From: Irpex lacteus
Taxonomy: Eukaryota > Basidiomycota > Agaricomycetes > Polyporales > Irpicaceae
Reading direction: 5' to 3'
DNA length: 64,000 bases
Assembly (NCBI GenBank): GCA_001986395.2
Contig: MQVO02000020.1
Location: 310,001 to 374,000, forward strand
Shown: in pieces, positions 38,068 to 47,147 of the stretch
Numbering within the stretch: the stretch's first letter is position 1
Layout of the letters: each line of letters opens with the position of its first letter
The notes under the pieces: generated by a model
Told to the model about the DNA's origin: nothing
Databases searched by the model: none
The model's input: the letters and a program-made list of their open reading frames with translations, nothing else
Position numbers and translations under genes: made by a program

Positions 38068-39816
38068 ATGGCTACTGTAGCAATAAATCCCATTGAACTC
38101 GATGCTGCCGATGTCGCATCCTTACCCGACTTGCTGGCCCCTTCCGTCTCTCCCGCTGTCTTGTCAAAACCAGAGTACTCGGACTACCTCGCACATCTCA
38201 CAGACCTTCCATTACCCGCACTCGAATCAGAACCGTCCACCCTTCAATCATCCTCTGCTCAACTCACCAATGCCCTAACCACGCTATGCCACACTTCATA
38301 CCCCACGTTCCTCTCCCTTCACACAACCACATCTACACTCTCCTCATCTCTAGGCTCATTATCTTCTTCCCTTGACTCACTGCTGTCAGCCCTCCCTGCA
38401 CTCGAGTCCTCAGCCCGCACCTTCGCACAAGAAACGCGAGAAATACAAAAGGAGAGACGGCAAGCCACCCTCGTGCTCGAGCAACATGATAAACTGTACG
38501 ACGTCCTCTCTCTACCTATGCTACTTGATTCCTGCGTGCGGAACCACAACTACAACGAAGCCCTCCTTCTGTCCAACCACGCGTCCTCCCTCCTCCAACG
38601 CTTCCCCTCCAACCCTCTCATTCAGTCCGTAAAGGCAGAATGCGACGCCCGCGTACAAGCCATGCTAGGCCAGCTACTTAGCATGCTCCGAGAACCAGCC
38701 AAACTCCCCGCCCTCTTCCGCTCCGTCAACTTTCTGCGCAAAATGGAAGTCCTCAACGAACAAGAACTAGCGTTAGCCTTCCTCACCGGCCGAAATTACT
38801 ACCTCGACAACGCACTCAAAGCCACCGAAATCGAAAAGAAAAGCATCGAAGGTGACAAGGAAAAAGACAAGGAGTCGTACGCCCGGTTCCTCAAACGCTA
38901 CGTCGACGTCTGGCGAGAAGGCGTATACGACGTCGTCACGCAGTACACCACCATCTTCCTCGACAAAGCCGCATCGACATCCTCCGCCCCGCCCGCAGAC
39001 TTACACATCCTCATACGGATGTTCACCACTAGCCAGCTGCAGGCGTTGTTAACCCTCCTGCGAGAAACGCTGCCGCTCATACCAGACCCCGCGATGCTCA
39101 CGTCCCTCCTGAAACAGCTGACGTACTGCGCGAACTCCTTCGCTCGCGTCGGGATGGACTTCAAAGCTCTTCTCAGTCCCATCTTCATCGACGCAGTCAG
39201 AGGCGGCATCACTCAAGAACTCGAAGACGCCACCGCCTCATGGACCAGCAAACTCTTCAGCGACAAGTCAAAACCTACCTCGACTTCGAAACGCCCCTCA
39301 CAACTACTAGTAACCGCCTCAGCCCAATCCTCTCCCCCCCAACCAACACCAAACCAGTTAGACGCACTAAAACTCGCACCCGCACACGCCGCACCACAAA
39401 TCCTCACGTCCTACCCGCCACTAGCACTCTACACGAACGCCCTCCTAACAGCTCTGAACAGCCTCCGCATGCTCGCCCCCGTCGAGCTCTACTCCGACCT
39501 CATGTGTATCATGGAACGCACTCTCACTGATGGTGCGGCGTCGCTCGTCCGGTATGCCAAGGAGAAACCGTGGACGAGCGTAAGCAAATCACCCAATGTG
39601 GAGGAGGAAGAGACGGATAGGAAGGTGTTGGAAGCGACGGGACGGGTGTTCTTCCTTGTGTTTGTGCCGTTTGTGGTGCGCGCGTTGTCGGAGGGGGTGT
39701 ATGGGCGGCCGGTGAGTGGGGAGCGGGCTGGGGCTGGTGGAGATGGTTTGAAGGGGGTGAGGGAGAGCTGGGAGGGTATGTATTCGCTTGAGTTGGGTAG
39801 TAGTGCTTCGAGCTGA
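38068..39816 (+). CDS. COG8: Conserved oligomeric Golgi complex subunit 8 (COG8/Dor1)
   Basis: Tethering factor of the Golgi, lobe B of the COG complex, acting in retrograde vesicle traffic. The gene has no intron, unusual here, and encodes 582 residues. The Dor1 signature is clear: YSDYLAHLTDLPLPALESEP near the start, then TTLCHTSYPTFLSLHTTTST. Next is KLYDVLSLPMLLDSCVRNHN followed by YNEALLLSNHASSLLQRFPS. The N-terminal third is a Ser/Leu-rich coiled coil typical of COG subunits. Further support comes from RFLKRYVDVWREGVYDVVTQ and from TYCANSFARVGMDFKALLSPIF, both written here as fragments of longer conserved blocks. The C-terminal 20 codons and the stop lie inside a segment that is tandemly duplicated downstream (see repeat). 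The second copy of that tail is not part of the gene. COG8 shares its promoter region with THO1. Confidence 0.93.
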   Translation: MATVAINPIELDAADVASLPDLLAPSVSPAVLSKPEYSDYLAHLTDLPLPALESEPSTLQSSSAQLTNALTTLCHTSYPTFLSLHTTTSTLSSSLGSLSSSLDSLLSALPALESSARTFAQETREIQKERRQATLVLEQHDKLYDVLSLPMLLDSCVRNHNYNEALLLSNHASSLLQRFPSNPLIQSVKAECDARVQAMLGQLLSMLREPAKLPALFRSVNFLRKMEVLNEQELALAFLTGRNYYLDNALKATEIEKKSIEGDKEKDKESYARFLKRYVDVWREGVYDVVTQYTTIFLDKAASTSSAPPADLHILIRMFTTSQLQALLTLLRETLPLIPDPAMLTSLLKQLTYCANSFARVGMDFKALLSPIFIDAVRGGITQELEDATASWTSKLFSDKSKPTSTSKRPSQLLVTASAQSSPPQPTPNQLDALKLAPAHAAPQILTSYPPLALYTNALLTALNSLRMLAPVELYSDLMCIMERTLTDGAASLVRYAKEKPWTSVSKSPNVEEEETDRKVLEATGRVFFLVFVPFVVRALSEGVYGRPVSGERAGAGGDGLKGVRESWEGMYSLELGSSASS

Positions 39817-40375
39817 AGGATGGTTGTTGCGATGTGTGAGTGTCGTGCATGTTACTGGCTTGTTTTGTTTGCTGACTTTTGCATAGATTGTACTTTGCTA
39901 TGGACCTGCTCTTTACTTGGGTGACTGTGTATCATGTTAGATGGACGCTTGCCGGGCGCAGGTATCATTGCTGTTACCATCTGTTACCGCTAGTGATCAA
40001 ACGCCAACACAATGACAACAAAAACTACCAGCTGCGGCCTCTTCAATACAACTGTCTCTCTGTCTCGTCGAAACTCAGGTTTGGCGGGGTGAGGGAGAGT
40101 TGGGAGGGTGTGTATTCGCTTGATTTGGGCAGTTGTGCTTCGAGTTGAAGTTTTAGTGATTGCGATGTGTGAGTGGTGCGCATCTTCTAGCTTGTTTTGT
40201 TCGCCGATGTCTTCAAAGATTTTACTTTGCTGGACCTGCTCTTCATCTGGGTTGTTGTGTATCGTGTTAGTTAGACGTTTACCGCCGGCAGCGCGCAGGT
40301 AGTCATTGCTGCTATCATCTATCCCCACCGCTAGTGATCAAACGCCAACACAACGACGAACAAAACTCAATCCTA
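39753..40375 (+). repeat. Diverged tandem duplication of the COG8 3' end
   Basis: Unit 1 (39753-40085) starts inside the COG8 coding end and runs through its 3' flank. Unit 2 starts directly after it at 40086. Both open with ggggtgagggagag and share tgtattcgcttga, gtgcttcgag, gcttgttttgtt and gatcaaacgccaacacaa in the same order and at the same spacing. I estimate 80-85% identity by eye, with small indels. Unit 2 therefore carries a vestigial copy of the last 20 or so COG8 codons with its own stop codon. It is a broken gene fragment, not a gene. Confidence 0.9.
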
Positions 40376-40740
40376 CCTGTACGCTTGATCCACACTCTGC
40401 ATATCTACAGGGTCAAACGGGTATCGGGAAGCCTCTCTATGGTGTTCAACCCATCTGAAACGACACTCGCGGTCGATCTCGTCGGGAGGCCAAGTATCGT
40501 TCTCTACCAGTACTTGACATTGATCATTCGCGAAACCAGGTTACTTTGCTCCGTCGTGTGGTGTGTACGATGCAAGAACACCGAAACCCTCGACAGGAAG
40601 TCTGTTCAACAAGGTGTCTTCGGCGTTGAAGAAGGGTATGTTATGTATTTGTACGTCGCTACCATCGGACTTCGCTGTTCAGGACATCTCTCAGCAGAGC
40701 AAACATGAGATATGACTGTGAAAATATGCTTTCGAGAGAG

Positions 40741-40750
40741 TATAAAATAG
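40741..40750 (+). promoter_or_regulatory. TATA box of the small secreted protein gene
   Basis: The sequence tataaaatag stands 134 bp before the ATG at 40884. A leader intron with donor gtgagt at about 40801 and acceptor cctag at about 40856 would bring the ATG close to the 5' end of the mRNA. It is the clearest TATA element in the window. Confidence 0.6.
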
Positions 40751-40883
40751 GAGGAGCTGCATGCTTGTGCAAGCCCAGAGCCGGACTCTTCTTCTCTTAT
40801 TGTGAGTGGTTTCCTCGATGACTGGTATTCACTCGACTTATTTTCTTTCCGCCTAGTGTTATCTGGTCACAACATTCTTAGCC

Positions 40884-41330
40884 ATGTTCACCATTCGCTA
40901 TCTTACCACCGTTTTTCTCATCCACTATGTGGTCGCCGCTCCTATGGGATGGCAACACTCAGAGTATAAAGACCCGACTGTTTTCCAGAGATCTTCCACC
41001 GCTGATCTTCTGGTTCAGAACCACCACTGACAACCTTCTCAGCAACAAACGATCGATTACGTAGGTAGCTCAACCCCTCGTGAGTATAGGAGTTAACAAT
41101 CTGTCCTTAGGCTCTCTAGACCGTTCGTATCACTACCAGCCGCTTACGAGCTATCTCCCGGCTAACTGAACTGTTTGGAACACGTTCATATTTAGCGGCT
41201 CTTTAGGTGCAGGACCGCCGTTTCAAGACGGGGACTTACCGCCGTAAGTGACATTTCACCTAGAAAATCAGGATGCTTTTTACTCGTATATTTCAGATTT
41301 GGGACATTCGGAGGAAAGGAGTCGAGATAG
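40884..41330 (+). CDS. Candidate small secreted protein, about 71 aa, multi-exon
   Basis: No family recognised. A strong signal peptide opens the frame (MFTIRYLTTVFLIHYVVAA, then PMGWQHSEYKDPT). Downstream, a chain of short exons with proper GT-AG borders can be joined in frame to encode a Gly/Pro-rich tail (GSLGAGPPFQDGDLPP then FGTFGGKESR, stop at 41328-41330). My model uses exons of about 96, 22, 16, 48 and 34 nt, total 72 codons; the first donor (gttttc) is weak. If that intron is not used, translation stops after 48 residues with the signal peptide intact. No Cys residues and no CaaX box, so neither a hydrophobin nor a lipopeptide pheromone. A TATA box and leader intron upstream support expression. 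An apoplastic or surface peptide is the best guess. Confidence 0.42.
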
Positions 41331-41777
41331 TTTACAGTCTCGGTCAATTGGCTGATTTGTAGAACGCCTTCGGACATCAGCCTCGCAAACCTACGTTGAC
41401 TCGATATTAACGCGCATTGCGTGCCCTCCAATCCAGATGCATTACAAGATGAATATCGACCTTCCGAGGTATACTTACAATGCTTTCAAGCAGCAACCCG
41501 CCCCAACGCAATCTGCCGCCTCGATATAGTTTGCTCTCACCCCCTTTAGGTAAGTGAATTCCTTCGCGCGATTCTGAGCGTCGAGGCTCCACACTTGAGT
41601 CGATGAGAAGGCGGCTTCGTCCTCGATCGGGACTCGTCATTGCAGGAGATGATATCATCCCTGAGCCAGTCCGCTTGATTCCTTCCAGGCGTTCTGCGCA
41701 TATACTTAAGGCTTAAGAATGAGCGCGAGCATGTTCTCCTACCTTTCATCTTCCCATTGTCTTTGACTGCCGCCAAC

Positions 41778-42764
41778 ATGGGAAACCAAGTCTCCAGCGC
41801 ACAGTACATGGCCCTCGGGGCGTTCCTGGTCAATGTTGGCACACAAACGTACGGGATGGTGACCTCGCCGACTATGAAAGATGTCGCAGATGCAGTATGT
41901 CCCAACCTCTCCCTCTATCTCAAATCATTGCTAACTTGAAGCCCGATATCTAGAACCACTTTGCGTTCTCTCCTCACCCGATGTTCATAGGAGCTTTCTT
42001 CTCTGGACAAACCATACTTCAGATATACTGGATCCGGCAGCTGTTCATGATAAGAAACGGTTACCAGACGACCAACTCAACAGGGCTCAAGAAAACAGGT
42101 GCTACCACTGCAGAGACAGAGCATGCGCTCGCGGAAGAGGAAGCTGTCCGTGCTGCCACCGAGTATGCTCCTATTTTTGCTTTGGGTAACCTCTGTATCG
42201 GTGAGCTGCTTTTCACGCATATAGTCACACAGAAAACTAACATGGGGCTTAACTAGCTGGCTGGCTTTTATTCTGGCTGAAGTCATCGTTTTGGACGTCC
42301 CAAGCGTTGGTCACGATCAACACCGTCGCCCACCTCGTCGCAGTAGCGAGACTCCCCCCTCTCACCGCTAATAGCCCCAGACTCCTCCACACGACCCACT
42401 TCGTAGCCAAGTCGATCGCTGGTATCGGCATCCTTGACTTCATCGACAACGGAGGTGTCGCCACGGTGAGCACAACATCAGCAATTCCAATACAGCCGTA
42501 ATTCTAACCAGCTTCTACATGTAGCGCTTACGAGCCCCACCTACCAGCGTCGTGCAGGCATTAACCTACGCCTTCTTCCCCGTCGCCGCTGCGTTCGCGG
42601 GTCCATTCTTTGGCTCGACCATCGCGTATGACGTTCTCGCCGTATATGTTGGCCAGCGTGACGTCCTGGGTGCTGGGAAATGGGCTGCTGGCCTCGGTTG
42701 GACGGCTCTGGCTACTGCTGGAGTTGTCGCTGGTAAGGCTGTTATGGCGTACTATTCGTCTTAG
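41778..42764 (+). CDS. Polytopic membrane protein of unknown function, 270 aa
   Basis: Four exons (41778-41894, 41954-42200, 42257-42465, 42525-42764) join in frame to 270 residues. Hydrophobic segments are visible at YMALGAFLVNVGTQTYGMV, MFIGAFFSGQTILQIYWI, YAPIFALGNLCIAGWLLFWL, ALVTINTVAHLVAVARL and ALTYAFFPVAAAFAGPFFGS. A last one is GWTALATAGVVAGKAVMAYY. The protein thus has about six membrane spans with a charged loop (GATTAETEHALAEEEAVRAA) in the middle. The N-terminal MGNQVSS could be a myristoylation signal. I do not recognise the family; its pattern of conserved FSPHPMFIG and NLCIAGW looks like a fungal-specific membrane family. Exon phases all agree, so the gene model is good although the role is unknown. 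Confidence 0.75.
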
Positions 42765-43197
42765 TTATCAGTTTTGTGAGTCGTTATATGCAAAGAACAA
42801 GTGTAATTTTAGCAATCGTCGTATAATGCAGTGTTGTAAATGTATTTTAGTTTGTCACGAAATCAGTACAGCAACGTCGTTTCGTGTCGGTGCAAGACTC
42901 GTTCCCACTTTATTCCATCACCAGCTAGTCACGTATAATGATTCACATACAATAGGGCTACAAATCAACGCCTATAGGTACAACCAAATCCATGAGATAC
43001 AGGTAGCCCCAACGTTGGTACGTTGGGCTAATTAAGGGATCAATTCTAGATATCCAATATTCTATGGTGTGAGTCTTCTAAATGAGGGGTATCGCGTATA
43101 GTTCGTTGTGTGCAGTTCGAAGTTGTCCGTGGGTCGTAGAATGTTCATGGTCTTCGTTTCGTTTCGTCCGCAGGGGAGGCATGGCGAAGCAGGATCC

Positions 43198-44792
43198 TCA
43201 AGCTCGCGCCCTTCCTCGACCTCTTCCCTTCCCAGTCGCTCGGGTCGCCTTGCTCTTCACCTCAACGATCCCGCCTGAGGCAACCTCTGTCTTCTCTCCT
43301 TTAATCGCGCCATGGTTCTCAGACACCTCGACAGTAGTGCGCTTCTTCCCCCGTCTGATTGCCCGGTTTGATTTGACCTTGCCCTCGCCAACTGTACTCT
43401 TCACCACTGGTCCATTAGCCTGAGTCTGTTTCACATCTTCAGCCGCTGGAGCCACAGCCCAATCCGGTCGCGTGGTAGTGTGAGCCCGCATCTTCGCTCG
43501 CAGTCGAGTGGTAGGTCCGCCAGCGGTACTAGTGTGGATGGTCACGTTCGTGGTATCGCCTAGGGGAGTGGCTTCGAGCTCGGGCTTTGGGTCGGTAAGG
43601 TCGATGACTTCCGTAGAATGCACAAAGTCCACGCCACGACTGGGAAGGGGTTTCATGATCGGAGTGAGGATCAGTCGTCGGGGCCGTGCACGGACATTGC
43701 TGGGACGGGGAGGGACACTGGTGATCAGGGCAGGAGATGGTTGTTTGGCCGCAAGGTCGTCAACTGACACTCGGATAGGTTCCTTCAAGTGGTATTTGTT
43801 AATCAGGAACATGGGAGACATGGCTCTCCACCGGCAACTCACCTCTAGCAGTACCTCTGTGGTCGAGACACCCAAGTCGTTGTTCGCGTCTTCGACGTTG
43901 TTCGCGTCTTCGACGTTGTTCGCGTCTTCGACGTTGTTCGCGTCTTCTACGTTGTTCGCGTCTTCTCCGTTTTCCGCCGGGGTCGGGACTTCATCCCCAA
44001 TAGCATTTGTTGATTCCGTGACTACAACCGCTGGTTCTGGTGAAGTTGAAGTCTCGAAGGCTACACAGCTCTGAGGCACAGTGTCCTGAGTAGACGATGG
44101 GGTAGGCACCAGAGGGGAGGAAGAGATCTCATTTGTCGGAGCCGGGTGCACGACAATCTCGGGTAGACTTAGAGGGACGGCAGGAGACACAGATGCAGGC
44201 AAGGTTGTCGGCTCTTGGGACTCAGGAAGAAGGTCTAGAAGCGCAGTGTCTTGAAGCGGCTGTTCTGTGCTGGTAGAGACAGAGAGGTCGGACATCGGAG
44301 GAGAGTCCATCTTAGCTACAGGCGGTTCCGGTTCGGTGAGAATCGGCGTAGATGCCTGCGCGATGCCTTCTGTAAGGGTATTCGTGGTGTTGATATTCAC
44401 TTTGTCTTCGTAAGGTGCGCAATGAGACATGGTCTGTACAGATTTATCTGAATTTTGCGGATACTTAAAAGAATCGGGCAATAGTACCCATACGACGGAA
44501 TTTATCTGAGATATGCGCATATTTTCAGCTGTCCTGCGAAAGTGTGGGTACTTGTCTAAGCAGCACTCACCGCCAGTACAATCATTGAAACCCACAGAAG
44601 GGTAATCTTGTTTCCAAGGACAGCATAGTGTAAATCTATCAAATCGAATACTAGTTTCACCAAGTAAGGACTGTCGTGCTGTGGCGTATTGACTGCTTGC
44701 GTGGGCCAGCTTGCGACCAGTTCGCTGCGAACAGAGTCGAGAATCCGAGATATTGCGGCCAAAGAGGAATTCGCCATAGCTGAGAGGTCCAT
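43198..44792 (-). CDS. Membrane-anchored low-complexity protein with VEDANN repeats and a SIM-like motif
   Basis: Two main exons (44792-44571 and 44505-43198) join in frame to 509 residues. The start region DLSAMANSSLAAISRILDSV is helical and is followed by one hydrophobic span that bridges the intron (LLWVSMIVLA|INSVVWVLL). The rest is Ser/Thr/Pro-rich, then five copies of a six-residue unit (VEDANN, first copy GEDANN). A motif VIDLTDPKPE fits the SUMO-interacting consensus. The tail is very basic (IRRGKKRTT ... GKGRGRGRARA). A 60 nt stretch at 43842-43783 has a perfect donor (gtgagt) and an AG end. Its length is a multiple of three, so both the spliced (489 aa) and retained forms are open. 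No known family. The start could also be an ATG at 44777. The basic tail and SIM suggest nuclear or nuclear-membrane location; that is inference. Confidence 0.55.
43879..43968 (-). repeat. 18 bp minisatellite, about five units
   Basis: The unit ttgttcgcgtcttcgacg on the plus strand is repeated about five times with a few point changes at the right edge. Because the unit is 18 bp, the coding frame is kept and each unit adds VEDANN to the minus-strand protein. The perfect inner units suggest recent expansion. Confidence 0.9.
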
Positions 44793-45322
44793 ATAGCTAA
44801 GCAGCCGCCAGCTAGAAGTTCTGCGAGGGGTATAGAGGACCGGCCAGAGGAGGAGATGATGGAGGAACGGAACAAAACGAAGCTGAAGTGCATCCTCCGA
44901 ATGTCTCGAGGAGTTGAACATATTTCGCGTGACCAACACGTGGTATTTTGACGCCAGTACGGTGTTCCCCGAACAACTCTAATTCAATCGCAAGGGGAAT
45001 CTGGCCTCGGAATGTCTCTCCAAGATGATAACTGCCGTGGATAGTTCGTTTTACGTCGCCTTTTCAGCTTTCTATTGACCGTCATCGCCTACGACACCCC
45101 TGGCTCACAAGGGATATAGCAATGCTAGTCGTGAAAGCTCCCTGCGATGGCCTGCCAAACAAGGCGCATTCGCAGCAAGGCACATAACAAAACGCGTCAT
45201 AATCCGGGATCAATTTTGGCGAGCCACCGCAGTGAGTCCCGGACTGGCACAACACAATCCCATCCTTGCCTATAAGGACCCTGATGCCTTCGAACAGTAT
45301 ACGCTGGCATGGCCGGCGAATT
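44793..45322. promoter_or_regulatory. Intergenic between divergent genes
   Basis: A 530 bp region between two divergent starts. It must hold both promoters. I saw no TATA box or conserved element that I can name. Confidence 0.3.
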
Positions 45323-46603
45323 ATGTCTCTTATCCTCGACACCCTCACGCTGATACTCGCCGCCCTCTTGTCTCTCGTTTTTCGCAGGCGAATCACCGTA
45401 CACAAGGTATCCGTTGACAAGGTCACGCACTCGGGGATACATAGCATACGCTACGGCAGTATACTCCCCGGAGATGTGCGGTACGATTTGACCATCTCAC
45501 GGATATCCTTTCACTTCCATTTCCCCTCCAAATCGCGGCCCTCGTGGCTCATCATTAATGCAGAGGATATTCTCTACAAGTCCGACTCTTGCGACCTCCT
45601 CGTTGGCGCGTGGTTAATAACCTGCTGGTTCTTCCCTCGTTTGCTCAGGCAGACGGCAGGCCCCTGGTTCAACGCAGAAGTCGACGACGTCAGGATCAGG
45701 ATCATGCGCAGCAATAATATCCCTCATTATGTGCAGCTGCTCCGTGCCAATGTTGTCGAGGCAGTCCTCACTGGCGAGATCCTGCGGGTGGATGACTTCG
45801 CAACGACGGTGCGCGTCGACGGGTTGTCAGAAAGCGCGGTCGAGCAATCCGAGGACGTGAAGGATACCATGCCTGACGGAGGACCTTACAGTGACCATCT
45901 AAATGGCAAGGATGGTTCCGTACAGGGGTCTCTGACAGATTCGGATGGGGATATGAAGAGCATCAACAACCGTCGGAACAGAGAATGCGCTGAGCCTTTC
46001 CACAGTAAAGAGCAAGACGAGATGAGGATTTCTGTTCACGCAGAGACCGTCCACATCAATAACCGTACGGGAAGGTATTACTCCTTTGGATCCATCGACG
46101 CCCAGCATCGTCGCAACTGGACCGCGAACAGAGGAACCTTTGTTTTGATTGTGGAGGAAGCCAGATGGATAAAGACACCTATGCCATACGAGATGGTCGC
46201 TAGGTCATCCTGGCCTATGTCAGTATATTTGTCTGATACCTGCGATGAAATATCTCTGATAGACCATTCTCATGTATTTCAGCCAGCTATTTGCAGCCAT
46301 TTGTCACTTCCCCTTTGACATCTGGAGACTCGCCACACATCCAACGGCGATGGCCAACATCTACGTCCCGCGCGCGGATATCACTTTTGACAACTTCCGA
46401 GTAAGTGCTCTCACAGATCGTTGATGTAACCTGTCACCTCTTTGCTTCCAACTGACTATGTGACGCAGATGAGAGATGCCGAAATCGTCGTGCAAGGTAT
46501 TTCTTTGGTACGGGAAAACATGGCTGAAGGAGACAAGCATTGGAACGACCTCTTTGCCGATGGCATCGCAAATCTTGCTCTGGGTATGCTACGATCGTAT
46601 TAG
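45323..46603 (+). CDS. Membrane-anchored protein of unknown function, 382 aa
   Basis: Three exons (45323-46218, 46283-46400, 46469-46603) join in frame to 382 residues. The protein starts with a hydrophobic anchor (MSLILDTLTLILAALLSLVF) followed by a basic turn (RRRITVHKV). The body is predicted beta-rich with alternating hydrophobic strands (YDLTISRISFHFHFP, WLIINAEDILY, NAEVDDVRIRIM). The C-terminal exons read HFPFDIWRLATHPTAMANIY and VPRADITFDNFRMRDAEIVV. An N-terminal anchor followed by repeating beta-strands recalls the start of bridge-like lipid-transfer proteins (Fmp27/Hob type). This gene is far shorter than those, and the likeness is only by eye. An acidic, Asn-rich loop lies around residues 175-240. 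The first intron uses donor gtcagt. An upstream in-frame ATG at 45284 would add 13 residues. Confidence 0.6.
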
Positions 46604-47147
46604 TTCACGCTACATAAACCACGATATCTATACCCTTTCAAAAGTCTCCTATCATAGTCCCTCCATCTTTCCTGATGATAGAGATTTCATCAATATTTCC
46701 ACATACACACACGGACCTTTCAGTTCCATCTTCTTCGCAACTTTATATCAGCACTTTTTCATCATGAGATTCGCTACAGGAACCTATATGCCACAACATT
46801 GCAATATAAACGAGCAGGCGATTAGACATGCTCGCTGTAGCACTAGTACACTATGTATGGACAAATATGTATGCGAATGTCCCCAACAAATGGTCTGTGC
46901 GAAATGCGTGATGGATGTGTGAGACGAGATGCAGGGGTCGTGAGAGACACTTCAAGAAAAGCACAGCTCCCAGGAAGGCCAAATAATTCATCATAAATAA
47001 AACGTTGTTTAATGCACGCCAAAAAGCTGCAAAGAATGTGCCAGAGAATTCGAAAAGAGAGCAGTTTGGCAGAGTGAACGAAAGAGGGAAAACATCCAAA
47101 GCATGAGAGTCCCAGTAAAAGATCGTTGCAATGATATCACATCATGT
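46604..47147. other. Intergenic between converging genes
   Basis: A 544 bp AT-rich spacer between two converging genes, holding two 3' untranslated regions. No gene or repeat was recognised. Confidence 0.35.

Noticed and set aside
40086..40150. Second COG8 C-terminus as a separate gene
   Set aside because: Only about 20 codons with no start; explained by the local tandem duplication.
43879..43968. Regular short repeats that might suggest a CRISPR array
   Set aside because: Direct 18 bp units without spacers inside a eukaryotic coding frame; a minisatellite.
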